64,000 nt of DNA from Nicotiana tabacum (Eukaryota > Streptophyta > Magnoliopsida > Solanales > Solanaceae). The notes beneath the pieces are model-generated. The model did not search any database. It saw nothing but the letters and a program-made list of their open reading frames with translations, and was not told where the DNA came from. The stretch spans positions 127,780,997-127,844,996 of the forward strand of contig NC_134097.1 of the NCBI RefSeq assembly GCF_000715075.1. Direction: 5' to 3'. Made by a program: the position numbers and the translations under genes. Positions 22,702 through 33,876 of this stretch are shown in pieces; the first letter of the stretch is position 1, and the number at the start of each line of letters is the position of its first letter.

Positions 22702-23330
22702 TTGGCAGACCAGCTTGCTAAAAATCCCGTGGGAGGAGAATACGAACCCTTGAAAATATATTTTCCTGATGAACAAGTATCATTCGTAGGAGATGACATT
22801 GCTGAAGCTTACGACGGTTGGAGAATGTTCTTCGATGGAGCTACAAACTTCAAAGGAGTGGGCATCGGAGCATTTTTGGTATCAGAAATAGGTCAACATT
22901 ACCCTGTATCTGCGAAGCTTAGGTTTATATTCACCAACAACACGGCAGAATATGAAGCTTGCATCTTAGGGCTCAATTTGGCCATCTATATGAATATACA
23001 AGAGTTGCTGGTAATTGGTGATTTAGATCTTCTGGTACATCAGGTTCAAGGAGAATTGGCTATGAAGAACACCAAGATACTGCCATACTTGTATCATGTG
23101 CAGGAGCTAATGAGGAGATTCACAAGGATAGAATTCAAACATGTACCCAGAATTCAAAATGAGTTCGCAGACACACTAGCCACCTTATCATCAATGCTAC
23201 AACATCCAGACAAGAATTTCATCGATCCCATCATAGTGAAAATCCATAACCAGCCGGCTTACTGTGCTCATGTTGAAGAAGAAACGGATAGAAAATCTTG
23301 GTTCCACGACATCAAAGAATATTTGGCGGG
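22702..23330 (+). pseudogene. Element B second RNase H (archaeal-like)
   Basis: Same frame as the preceding RNase H after the TAA. Shows WRMFFDGATNFKGVGIG (catalytic Asp kept, unlike element A), NTAEYEACILGL (Glu), VIGDLDLLVHQ (the usual GDSD reads GDLD) and HVPRIQNEFADTLATLSS (last Asp). This is the extra RNase H that the Tat lineage carries between the original RNase H and integrase. Open for 300 codons and continuous with the integrase N-terminus. Confidence 0.82.
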
Positions 23331-24678
23331 AGGAGAATATTCAGAGCAGGCAAACCATATTCAGAAATGCACTCTGCGGAGGCTACCCAATCACTTCTTC
23401 CAAAACGGAGGGACCCTGTATAGAAGAACTCCTGATCTGGGGCTGTTAAGGTATGTTGACGCCAAGAAAGCTTCCAGATTGCTCGAGGAGATACATGTCG
23501 GAACTTGTGGACGACATATGAATGGCTTTGTTCTAGCAAAGAAAATACTCAGAGCTGGATATTTTTGGATGACCATGGAAACGGATTGCATCTGGTACGT
23601 ATAGAAATGTCACCAGTGCCAGGTACATGCAGACATGATAAGGGTACCACCTAATGAACTCAACGCAACAAGTGCACCTTGGCCTTTTGCTGCATGGGGA
23701 ATGGATGTCATCGGTCCGATCGAGCCCACCACTTCAAACGGGCACCGGTTCATTTTAGTGGCCATTGACTACTTCACAAAATTGGTAGAGGCTGCATCCT
23801 ACAAAGCTATAACCAAGAAAGTCGCCACAGATTTTGTCAAGGATCGTATTGTTTGCCGATTCGGGGTCCCCGAGTCCATTATAACTGATATGCCACCAAT
23901 CTCAATAGTGATCTGATTAAAGACATGTGTGAAACCTTCAAAATCAAGCACAAGAACTCTATAACATACAAGCCTCAAATGAATGGAGATGTGGAAGCTG
24001 CCAACAAAAACATCAAGAAGATACTAAGAAAGATGGTAGAAAACCACAAACAATGGCACGAGAAGTTACCCTTTTCCCTATTGGGGTACCGCACTATGGT
24101 CCGCACATCAATTGGGGCAACTCCCTATTTACTAGTTTATGGTATCGAAGTTGTCATTCTAGCTAAGGTAGAGATTCCTTCTTTAAAAATCATACAAGAA
24201 GTCGAACTCAGCGATGCAGAATGGATAAGGAGCCGCTATGAGAAACTGGCCCTTATATACAGAAAAGAGAATGAACGCAGTATGTCACGGTCAGCTTTAT
24301 CAGAACAGAATGTCCAGAGCATTCAACAAAAGGGTCAAACCAAGGCAATTCGCACCAGGACAGTTGGTACTGAAAAAGATCTTCCTGCATCAAGAAAAGA
24401 GAATTAACGCAGTATGTCACGGTCAGATTTATCAGAACAGAATGTCCAGAGCTTTCAATAAAAGGGTCAAACCAAGGCAATTCGCACCAGGACAGTTAGT
24501 ATTGAAAAAAATCTTCCCGCATCAAGATGAAGCCAAAGGAAAATTCTCTCCCAACTGGAAAGGTCCTTACATGGTTCACTGGGTGCTAACAGGAGGAGCA
24601 CTCATACTTAAAGAAATGGATGGAGAAGTTTGTCTGAAACCAATCAATTCAAACGCAGTCAAGAGATACTATGTTTAG
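23331..24678 (+). pseudogene. Element B integrase
   Basis: Zinc-binding domain about 23,470-23,630 (EIHVGTCGRHMNGF..KCHQCQ), with a TAG just before KCHQCQ (23,602). Catalytic core from 23,690: GMDVIGPIEP, AIDYFTKLVEA, ESIITD. A one-base loss directly after this second Asp (about 23,890) shifts the frame; the rest continues from 23,925 with the NGDVEAANKN glutamate. The C-terminal domain contains a 132-bp in-frame tandem duplication (24,261-24,524) and ends at 24,678 (SNAVKRYYV). Non-functional as it stands. Confidence 0.85.
24261..24524 (+). repeat. 132-bp in-frame tandem duplication in integrase C-terminus
   Basis: The segment starting AGAAAAGAGAATGAACGCAG at 24,261 recurs at 24,393 and differs at only a few bases. 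132 bp is 44 codons, so the QNRMSRAFNKRVKPRQFAPG segment is doubled in register. Element A has a single copy (1801-1850). Confidence 0.9.
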
Positions 24679-25414
24679 ATTGTTTACATTCATTCATATG
24701 ATGTAACTGAACTATGCTTGACCTGATTCTTATTTAAGAGGGGATACGTAGTCAGCCCTATGGGTTCAGTCATATCTTAATAAAATCTTCATGTCCCCCA
24801 GCACCAGAAACTGGAGCAGAACTTTGAGGAGGACCCTCGAAATTTCGGTGCAAGTCCAGCCAACGCCATCATACGCCAGACAGTCACAAATTAGTTAAGA
24901 AACTGGGGTAGAATTTTGAGAAGGATTCTCAAAATTTCGGAGAAGGTTCAGCAAGTTTTGTCGCATGCAAAACGGCCGAAGGATCATTTACCAAACTGGG
25001 GCAAAATTTTGAGGAGGACCTTTAAAATTCAAATGCAAGAAGGTTGCAATGTCTCTAAAATATGTTACAGTCATTAGTTCATCTAAATTACTTGATATTT
25101 CACTATGTTTTCTAAAATAATTCTATTTCATCAATAAGTGAATACTTTCGAAAACTTTATTTCCGTGACAACCAGGTGTTACCCAAGGCAACTCAAACAG
25201 GGCTACCAGAGTGGAGCGAAGCAAAGCAAGCAGACAAAGGCACGAACCAACCTCCCCTTTAAAACTTACAATATTTCTTTGGATACAGGCGTGGTAAACA
25301 TAACAGGAGTATTCGCAGACATACACATATCAAAGTCCCTATCAATCAAGCCACCAGACGCAAATATATCTCCAACTAAGAAATATTGTACTCCTATTTG
25401 CTACTTGTTCAATG
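24679..25414 (+). other. Element B 3' UTR, first part
   Basis: Non-coding. It repeats the ACTGGGGCARAATTTTGAGG / CCTCRAAATTTC inverted phrase three times (about 24,808-25,030), as in element A. No gene supported; the short frames are not conserved in element A. Confidence 0.6.
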
Positions 25415-26162
25415 CATAAGGCTAAGCACTGTCTTCTCTTTGCACGAGACTAAGCCCTATCTCAAATATTGTATGTGGCTAAGCGCTGCCTCCCTTCTTG
25501 CATAAGGCTAAGCATTGCCTTCTCTTTGCATGAGACTAAGCCCTATCTCAAATCTTGCATGAGGCTAAGCCCTGCCTCCCTTCTTGCATAAGGCTAAGCA
25601 TTGCCTTCTCTTTGCATGACACTAAGCCCTGTCTCAAATCTTGCATGAGGCTAAACCCCCCCTCCCTTCTTGCATAAGGCTAAGCATTGCCTTCTCTTTG
25701 CACGAGACTAAGCCCTGTCTCAAATCTTGCATGAGGCTAAGCCCTACCTCCCTTCTTGCATAAGGCTAAGCATTGCCTTCTCTTTGCATGAGACTAAGCC
25801 TTGTCTCAAATCTTGCATGAGGCTAAGCCTTGCCTCCCTTCTTGCATAAGGCTAAGCACTGCCTTCTCTTTGCATGAGACTAAGCCTTGTCTCAAAACTT
25901 GCATGAGGCTAAGCCCTGCCTCCTTTCTTGCATAAGGCTAAGCATTGCCTTCTCTTTGCATGAGACTAAGCCCTGTCTCCAATCTTGCATGAGGCTAAGC
26001 CCTACCTCCAAATTTGCATAAGGCTAAGCACCTCCTTCTCATGAGATTAATCTTGGTCACCCTCCGCGTAATTGTTGCTCTATTCTAGACTTTACATTAT
26101 CTTCTTTCCTTAGGGCTAAACTCTGCCCCAAAACTCTGCACAAGACTAAGCTCTATCTTGTT
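25415..26162 (+). repeat. 86-bp higher-order hairpin array in element B 3' UTR
   Basis: Six to seven copies of an exact 86-bp period (starts at 25,497, 25,583, 25,669, 25,755, 25,841, 25,927). Each 86-bp unit is three about 29-bp subunits: CATAAGGC-taagcatt-GCCTT, CATGAGAC-taagccct-GTCTC and CATGAGGC-taagccct-GCCTC. Each subunit folds as a hairpin with the shared loop TAAGCNNT, and the three stems differ by paired changes. Flanking units (GGGC..GCCC, AAGA..TCTT at 26,110-26,160) follow the same plan. Confidence 0.92.
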
Positions 26163-26975
26163 GTCACCTTTGGTATCATGTCTCTACATTTCATGGGCTG
26201 ATGTATAGCCAATTTGTCCAAAGGCGTCATAGTCCAAAGGCATTATCCTCATAGCCTGAAGACACCATGTTATGGCCTGAGGATCTCTCAATACTGCACA
26301 TTATTATTCAAAGGTATCATGGTTTAGAGGCACCATTCTCATGGCCCGAGAACATTATTTCATGGCCTGCGAATCTCCCATCTCATAATTCATGGCCCAG
26401 GACATCATAGTCTAAGAACGTCACCAGCACCGTCCAAAGACAATCTTTAGGGTCTAAAGGGAATTTGCATCATGTTTAAATTCTCGCAATACTCTATATA
26501 CACGCATGCATTGTGTTTTAAGTTTTGCAAGTAATTCAGGAAGTAACTGTTCTTCAAACAGGAGCAACTTTCTCTCCGGTTTCCATTCATACCCGTCCGT
26601 TTCCGCTCATATCATTTACATTTTGCCATTATAACCAATTCTCATCAATTACCCACCTTACTCTATGACCGTTCAGATATCTGCCATATAATACATCCGT
26701 AACACTCCAGACTCATAATCATAACTCCATCTGACATTACCCTTCACATAAGAACCTTTGCTGAAACTGACTACCATTTTTATAACAACTCCATCGGCTT
26801 TATTTACCGTTGGGTCCAGAACTACACATGGCCTGATTCATATAAATCCAGGGATATGTAGCAGCTCAAAGACCAGGGTTCAGCCTATATTTTTCAAAAC
26901 ACCCATTCGGTCAAAATCGGTCATCATTTCTTTACCCGAAAACTCTTTCTTCCTTCCCAGGTAAAGAGGGGCAGT
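26163..26975 (+). other. Element B 3' UTR, distal part, and polypurine tract
   Basis: Non-coding. TCCTCATAGCC and GGCCTGAGGA at 26,246-26,285 repeat the long hairpin of element A, and further CATGGCC-type phrases follow. AAAGAGGGGCAG at 26,963-26,974 is the polypurine tract directly before the LTR. Confidence 0.7.
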
Positions 26976-28365
26976 TGTTGATACCGAATTTTCCCCTCAT
27001 ATATTTTTAAAAATGTATATCTATTTTCAAAATAATGCATGAGCATCAACCAGTATTTTTTCATAATTTTCCTGTAGTTTTAAAAGGATTTTAATTAATT
27101 TATACTAGCATTTTAGCATATAAATAATTACTAATTGCATTACCAATGATTTTATGATAATTTTATTTTCTTAACTTTATTGTTTACATTTATACTAAGC
27201 TTTGATTATTTCATGAATAGCCATATGCACATGTTAGGGTTATAATTGCAATAACTTTGCAATAATAGCCCATGTGTGCATAAATACTTTATTTCCCAAG
27301 AAAATAATCTTTTGTATTTTTATAATACTAACTAATTATTTTAAATCATTCTCATTCATAAATGAAATTTTTATCATTTATAAATTATTTTATAAAATTA
27401 TTTTATTAATAAATTGGGTATTTAACAAATAGCCCCTTTAATTATGTCAAAACTCAGACCCCCCAAACCCTATTCAAATTAAACCTTAGCTTAATCCGCC
27501 CCAGCCCAAATCAAATAATCCCTACCTGACCCAAACCTCCTTTAATTGTGGCTATTAATCTTTGAGATCAACGGTCCACATTGTCCCTTTCCATTTTTAA
27601 TCCAAACGGTCCCCTAAACCCTACCCATTCTCCAAAGACCGCCGCCCTCAAACCCCTTCGATCCCCGATCAAATATGGGGTTATTTGGTGTTTTACTACC
27701 CTATCTAACCTATTACCTCTACTAGTTGTTCGATTCTTGCTATTTTCTGAGGGAATCTCGAAGAGACTCAACTCAGAGTCAACTTAGACTCTTTGTTTTC
27801 TTATGAACTCGCCTGTTGTTCATCAATGTTTGTGAGTATTGTTGTCTTTATGGCTATGGTTGGATTTTTCCCTCACCTCGTCCCCTTTTCTCAAAACCCT
27901 CATCTCTTGCACTTTGAATCTGTTCAGATCCTTGTAGATCTGAAACAGTTTTGAGTTTATACGGTAGTTTTCTTTAAAAATTTCATGTTCTCCTGTCATT
28001 GACTGATTTTAATGTTCCTCCAAACTAGGGTTTCACTTCGTCTGTTTCTGCGAAACTTTTCTAAAAATTCCTATGTGTTTGATTATCTTTTTCCACTGAT
28101 TCTTTCATGACTGGTCTCTAATTTACTGGTGTTACCTTATTTGTGTGACTACTTGCCAGATTTTTGGTGTTCTGACTCTAATTGGCTATCATACTTATCA
28201 GTTTCCTTGTTTAAACCTCAATTCCGTGTTAATTTTAGACATAACCCCATGATTATTGCCTATTGATTGGCCCTGTCAAGCCTAATTGATTGACTAATTA
28301 TTCTCTTTGCCTTATTGGTAAACTTTTAAACTATTTTACCTTATTTACTTTACTCTACTCAATAT

Positions 28366-28373
28366 TATATAAA
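28366..28373 (+). promoter_or_regulatory. TATA box of element B LTR
   Basis: TATATAAA followed by TCTCACTC, matching in position and context the TATA box of LTR A. The leader hairpin starts 111 bp downstream. Confidence 0.65.
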
Positions 28374-28476
28374 TCTCACTCTTTTTTAACACACACGCAC
28401 ACAGACATAGAAGGACACACAAAAGTTCTTGCTCTTATTCGCCATCACAATCTTCATACCCTTTGTTTGTTGCACT

Positions 28477-28505
28477 GTCTAGCCGGCTGGAAGCCAAGGC
28501 TAGAC
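28477..28505 (+). other. Conserved 29-nt leader hairpin of element B LTR
   Basis: GTCTAGCC pairs with GGCTAGAC and the inner GGCT pairs with AGCC around GGA. It is identical in plan to 6246-6274, with a change that adds a C:G pair. A GTATGC donor-like site follows 47 bp after the hairpin end (28,552), mirroring LTR A. Confidence 0.75.
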
Positions 28506-29829
28506 CTTTGGACCCTGTTTACTTCACTCTTCTATTTCTATCTCTTAACTGGTATGCCTATACTTCTTCTATCAATTCAAACTTCTATGTGATCAAATCT
28601 GTGTGCTCCTTGTAATCAACATGTCTTTTTCTGTTTAATTAAACCTATGTGTTTCCTGTAATCAGCATGTCTACTTCTGTTTAATTAAACTGATGTGTTT
28701 CCTACTTTCAGCATGTTTACTTCTGTTTTAACTAGACCTATGTGCTTCCTGCTTTCAGCCTGTCTACATGTTTGCTTATATGTAAATTAGACCTATGTCT
28801 ACTTATTTATCAACTAGCATGTTCTTTCTGTCCTGTTTTAAGTATTCATCCCTAACAGACTTCTGATTAATGATTTCCATGCTCCCAACCCTTGCTGCCC
28901 TTTATATAGGACTGTCTGATTGGTAATCTGATCCCAGCATACCATTTCTTTGTTTAATACTTGTCCATATATCCACATAGTAACAACTAGTAAACTAAGT
29001 CAAACCTAGGTAATGTGAAACTTTGCTTGAAGTGGTTGTGATTCTATTTGTCTACTGTTTGATTGCTGGAATTTTTGTTTGAATTTTAAGTGTTGAAATA
29101 ACTCTGTTTGCACATACTTACCTCCTGAAAATCCAAAACTATTTTCTTAAAACTATCTCCTGTTTTCAACTCCTACTCTTAGAACATCTAGGGTCATGCC
29201 CCTCCAGTGTGAGCACTGCCTTGGAGTCCATGACACTCCTCTGAACTTTGATACACTGGGTCTGGCTCTCCAAAAGTTGCTCACAAAAATATTTTTTAAT
29301 AAGTTTTCTGGTGTGAGCATTGCCCTAGGTCTCTGAAGCCCTTGGGAACTGTGACATACCAGAATACCATTGGGTGTACTACGAGAATATTGGCATATTT
29401 CAGACTTGGTTGAAGGCCTGGCTTCCAGGATTACTTTTGGGCCTATCCAGGCTCCCTATAGTATAGCAGTTCCATTCTGTAATTCATTTATATTTGGTTT
29501 GTAATAATAATTCCTTGTAAGACAGATATTGGGGTTATTAGTAAAAATGGGAGGAATTCTTATATATATTTTGTTGGGAACGGGCAGAAATCATGTCTAT
29601 AGGTTACTGCATTGTTTGTTTACTTTGGTGCATTAGAAACCATGTCTATTGGACTCATCTAATTCCTTGAATCCTGAATTTTCATCATTAAAAAAACTGT
29701 TTCTAAGCCGTTACTCAATTTTGCATCGATAATCATGTCTTCAAACCTTCATGTGTGCACTAGCAATCATGTTTTTAGGAATTTCCTTGTTGATGTTCGC
29801 TTGGCAATTGATTGATGCTTTACTCGCAT

Positions 29830-30230
29830 AGAAACCATGCCTATAAGGTTTAAAATCAATTCCTGCATTTAGATACCATGCCTATAAGGTTTTAAATCAG
29901 TTCCTGCATTTATATATCATGCCTATAAGGTTTTAAATCAGTTCCTGCATTTAGATATCATGCCTATAAGGTTTTAAATCAATTCCTGGATTTAGATATC
30001 ATGCCTATAAGGTTTAAATCAGTTCTTGCATCTAGATACCGTGCCTATAAGGTTTTAAATTAGTTCCAGCATTTAGATAACATGTTTGAAGGTTGTAAAA
30101 TCGGTTCTGCATACTAGAAACCATGCCAATAAGATTGAAATCATTTTTGCATTTAGATGCCATGCCTATAAGGTTTTTTGAATCATCTTCTGCACTTAGA
30201 AATCATGCCTATAGGGTTTAAGATGAAATC
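29830..30230 (+). repeat. 41-bp minisatellite in element B 3' LTR
   Basis: Regular 41-bp units with CATGCCTATAAGG, TTTTAAATCAGTTCCTGC and TTTAGATA. About nine copies, the last degenerate, collinear with 12,360-12,720. Confidence 0.88.
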
Positions 30231-30691
30231 AGCCGCTAAAATCAGTAATCAGTTTACAGCTTAGACACCTGGTTTATAAAAATCTTGTACGGTTATCATT
30301 TAGGCAATTTTGTAGGTTGATTGAGTTCTGGGTTTTAAAACTGCTATTTTCCTGTTGCTTGAAACTGCCTAGATTCAGGAAGTAATAAAATCAGTAGGTA
30401 AATTGATTAGGTATTAGCCCCGCTTTAATAAAACTACTGCATATGTTGTGCTTATTTAGATATCCTGCTATAGGACTTTTAAATCGTTTAAAACTATTTG
30501 TTCTAGGCGTGCAATTTTTTGTCTATTTGTTGAGGTAAATATGAGCCTTTAACTGCATCTTTATGTGATAGTCCTATCTGACTTTTGTTTGTCGCTTAGT
30601 TTTATCCTTTTTAAAATACAAAGGCGAGTCTAGAACTTCCTTAAATAGAGGTCCTAAACACCTCTAGGGCCACAGAAAAGGGATGGGGAAT

Positions 30692-31397
30692 TGATGTACT
30701 TTCAAGGGATTGCACCTCTCAAGTACAAAGAAGAGAGAAAAACAAAAGCACCCCGCTAAAGTTTTTCACAAAACTAGCGAAAGCGTTCTTCAAACTCACG
30801 TTAGAAAAATGTAAGATGGAAAGAAACCTCACCCACACGTTCCCCAATCCCGCAAGATTGCAAGAAGAGTTGAATAATGGAAGAACAATGAAATATAAAA
30901 TAAATCACGTTTTTGAAGCAATAGCTTAGAAAAACTAATCACCAATGTTTATTTTCAGCATATTAAGCCCTTTAAATAGGCCTTACAATGAGTAAAATTG
31001 GTAAGGTTAAGGAAAACTAATCCTAATTAGACTAGAATAAGAATAAGGCTAAGAAAACCTATCCTAACTAAAATAGGAAAAAGAATTCTAGTAGGAATGA
31101 GATACCAACTAACAATCCTAGTTTGACTAGAACTACAAATATAACCCTACTAAAACAAAAATTAAATTCCTAGGAAACAAGAAATAAGAAATCCCAATCT
31201 TTAAGGAAAAGAAATCCTAATCTTGAATGGATTCTTAGACTTCTTCAATTTCTTGAAATTCTTGGGCCTCAATTGGACTGAGGCTAATTAGTGTAAGCAT
31301 TTTAAATTCATGGCCCAATTCTTTAAATCCATTGGCACCTTCATGAGCCCAACAAGCCTCCATTGTTGTAGAAAATATGGCCTCTATATGTTCATCA
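30692..31397 (-). repeat. 3' LTR of the chromovirus (left copy)
   Basis: 706 bp. Its terminal bases TGATG and CATCA are inverted repeats. It encodes the last 54 or so codons of pol on the minus strand (31,235-31,397). Confidence 0.92.
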
Positions 31398-32553
31398 TTC
31401 TCCCCTGGTTGAAAAGGACTCGCCCTCGAGTCATCAGAATAGTAGGGAGCAAGATCTGCTACATTAAAGATAGGTGATATTTCAAAGTCATTGGGAAGCT
31501 CCAAGCGATAAGCATTATTACCAATCTTTTGCAGTACCTTAAAAGGTCCATCAGCTCGCTTCTGTAATTTCGAAAACTTGCGGTTGGGAAATCTCTCATT
31601 GCTCAAATGAACCCAAACTAGGTCGCCTTCCTTGAACACCACATGTTTCCTACGTGTATCAGCCTTTTCTTTATATTTAGCATTTTGCTACTCGATATGA
31701 GCGCAAACTTTCTCATGTAGTTTCTTAAGTTGATTTACTCGATCAGCAGCATATCCACTAAAAGAATGAGTAACCAGAAGAGGGGAAAGATCAAGCGGTC
31801 CAAGAGGATTATTACCATAAACAACTTCGAATGGACTCCTTCCCGTAGTGCGGTTGGTTGACTTGTTGAAGGCAAATTCAGTAGTAGGAAGTAACGATTC
31901 CCACTCTTTGAGATTCTTCTTTATTAACCCACGAAGCAAAGCACCTAAACTTCGATTGACAACTTCGGTTTGCCCATCAGTTTGGGGATGATGAGAAGTG
32001 CTAGGTGTTAGCTTAGTACCAAGTTTAGCCCATAAAGTCCTCCAAAATGGCTTAGGAACTTCGAATCCCTATCTGAAACATTAGTTCTGGGAATTCCGTG
32101 CAATTTTACAATATGATCAAAGAAGAGATCAGCAATATTTGTTGCATCCGAAGTCTTATTGCAAGGAATAAAGTGAGCCATCTTCGAAAATCGATCGACA
32201 ACCATGAAGATGGAATCCTTACCTCTTTGAGTCCTCGGAAGGCCCAACACAAAGTCCATGCTAATATCTTCCCAAGGTTGAGTAGGAATTGGCAAAGGAG
32301 TGTAAAGACCCGAATTTCTTTTGTGCATTTTTGCCTTTATGCAAGTTTCACATCTTGCAACCAGCTTATTGACATCCCGAACCAACTTAGGCCAATAGAA
32401 GTTTTCTTGAACTAGACGTAGAGTCTTTGCTTGCCCAAAGTGGCCAGCTAACACTCCCTCATGGGACTTACGGATTATAAATTCACGCAAACTTCCTTGT
32501 GGAACACAAAGTTGCTTACCATGATAAAGATAGCTATCCCTAAGCACAAACAT
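31235..32553 (-). pseudogene. Chromovirus integrase and C-terminal tail
   Basis: Zinc-binding region (HEGVLAGHFGQ..CETCIKAK), core aspartates in MVVDRFSKMAHF and NVSDRDSKFLSHF, and the QTDGQTEVVNR glutamate (about 31,965). A one-base loss near 32,050, in the HF|W-RTLW region, shifts the frame. The C-terminal GPY/F-type module is GPFKVLQKIGNNAYRLELP. No chromodomain is visible after it. The tail after FQPGEN crosses the LTR boundary (31,397) and stops at 31,235. The right LTR preserves the same tail in open frame. Confidence 0.85.
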
Positions 32554-32649
32554 ACATTGAGGACCCTCCCAGCATTGACCCCAAATAGCTCCAAAGTCTG
32601 GATCTATTGCATATAATTCCTTTATGTGTTCGAAACCCGTAATAGTGTT

Positions 32650-33792
32650 TTACATGGCGGAAACAAAACAAGGCTTGCGACTTAATGCATCAGCTACTTG
32701 ATTGACCTTCCCAGCCTTGTGTTTAATAACAAAGTGAAATGCTTGCAAAAATTCTACCCACTTAGCATGCCTAATGTTGAGTTTTTGTTGGCTATTCACA
32801 TACTTCAAGGCCTCATGATCAGAATAAAGCACAAATTCTCGAGGTAAAAGATAGTGATTCCAATGAGATAGAGCTCTGACGATGGCGTAGAACTCCTTGT
32901 CATAAGTAGAATACTTTAACTTGGCATCATTCAGCTTCTCACTAAAATAAGCAATAGGTCTACCTTCTTGACCAAGAACAGCTCTAATCCCAACTCCGGA
33001 AGCATCACATTCAACTTCAAAGATTACATCGAAGTTGGGCAAAGCAAGAACAGGTGCTTGAGTCATCTTTGTCTTAATCATTTCAAAACTCTTTTGGGCA
33101 GCATCCGTCCATTTAAACGAGTTTCCCTTCAAACACTCGGTAATAGGAGCAACAAGAGAGCTAAAATTCTTTATAAAACGCCAATAGAAAGAAACCATAC
33201 CATGAAAGCTGCGAATCTCAATTAAGCTTTTTGGAATAGGCCAGTTAGCAATAACTTAGAAAAACTAATCACCAATGTTGTCGGCATGAATTCCTTCACT
33301 AGAGACAATATAACCGAGAAAAGAGATTTGCTCAGAAAAGAACTTGCACTTCTTCAGGTTGGCATAAAGTGTTTGCTCTCTTAAAACTTCAAAAATCGTC
33401 CTCAGGTACTTCAAATGTTGTTGATCATCCTTGCTATAAATAAGTATATCATCAAAATAAACAACAACAAATTTTCCCATGTATGACTGAAAAATTTGGG
33501 TCATGAGCCTCATAAATGTGCTAGGAGCGTTAGATAGACCAAATGGCATAACGAGCCATTCATACAACCCCTTGCCAGTCTTGAATGCAGTCTTCCATTC
33601 ATCACCCTCTTTCATTCGAATTTGGTGGTAGCCGCTCTTCAAATCAATTTTAGAAAATATCTTGGCCCCATGTAATTGATCAAAAAGATCATCAAGCCTA
33701 GGAATAGGAAATCTATATTTGATGGTGATCTTGTTAATAGCATGACTATCAACACACATGAGCCAAGATCCATCTTTCTTAGGAACAAGCAA
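32650..33792 (-). pseudogene. Chromovirus reverse transcriptase and RNase H
   Basis: RT 33,265-33,792: [44 protein letters not shown] and [12 protein letters not shown] (catalytic YFDD). RNase H 32,650-33,198: [41 protein letters not shown] and ADALSRKP, all four acidic positions visible. The two parts are in the same frame but separated by a 33-bp patch (33,247-33,280) copied from the LTR, which carries two stop codons. Another stop lies at 32,641-32,650. Confidence 0.88.
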
Positions 33793-33876
33793 GGCAGGTA
33801 CATCACAAGGACTTAAACTTTCCCTTATTAGTCCACGATCTAGTAGTTCCTCGACTTGTCATTGAAGTTCCTCTTG

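Larger units (their letters stand above)
26976..30691 (+). repeat. 3' LTR of element B, left part
   Basis: Starts TGTTGATACC after the polypurine tract. Contains the TATA box (28,366), the leader hairpin (28,477), the GTGTGAGC block (29,205) and 41-bp repeats (29,830-30,230). It is cut at 30,691 by the chromovirus; the rest resumes at 36,789 and ends ..GGGGGCACAACA at 37,238. Total LTR about 4.2 kb without the insertion. Confidence 0.85.

Noticed and set aside
25415..26162. Regular repeats with constant spacing, superficially CRISPR-like
   Set aside because: Units are contiguous with no unique spacers. This is eukaryotic DNA and the units lie in a retrotransposon 3' UTR.
31235..31642. Chromodomain at the end of the chromovirus integrase
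   Set aside because: Looked for aromatic-cage residues and the usual fold pattern after the GPY/F-type module; none seen.
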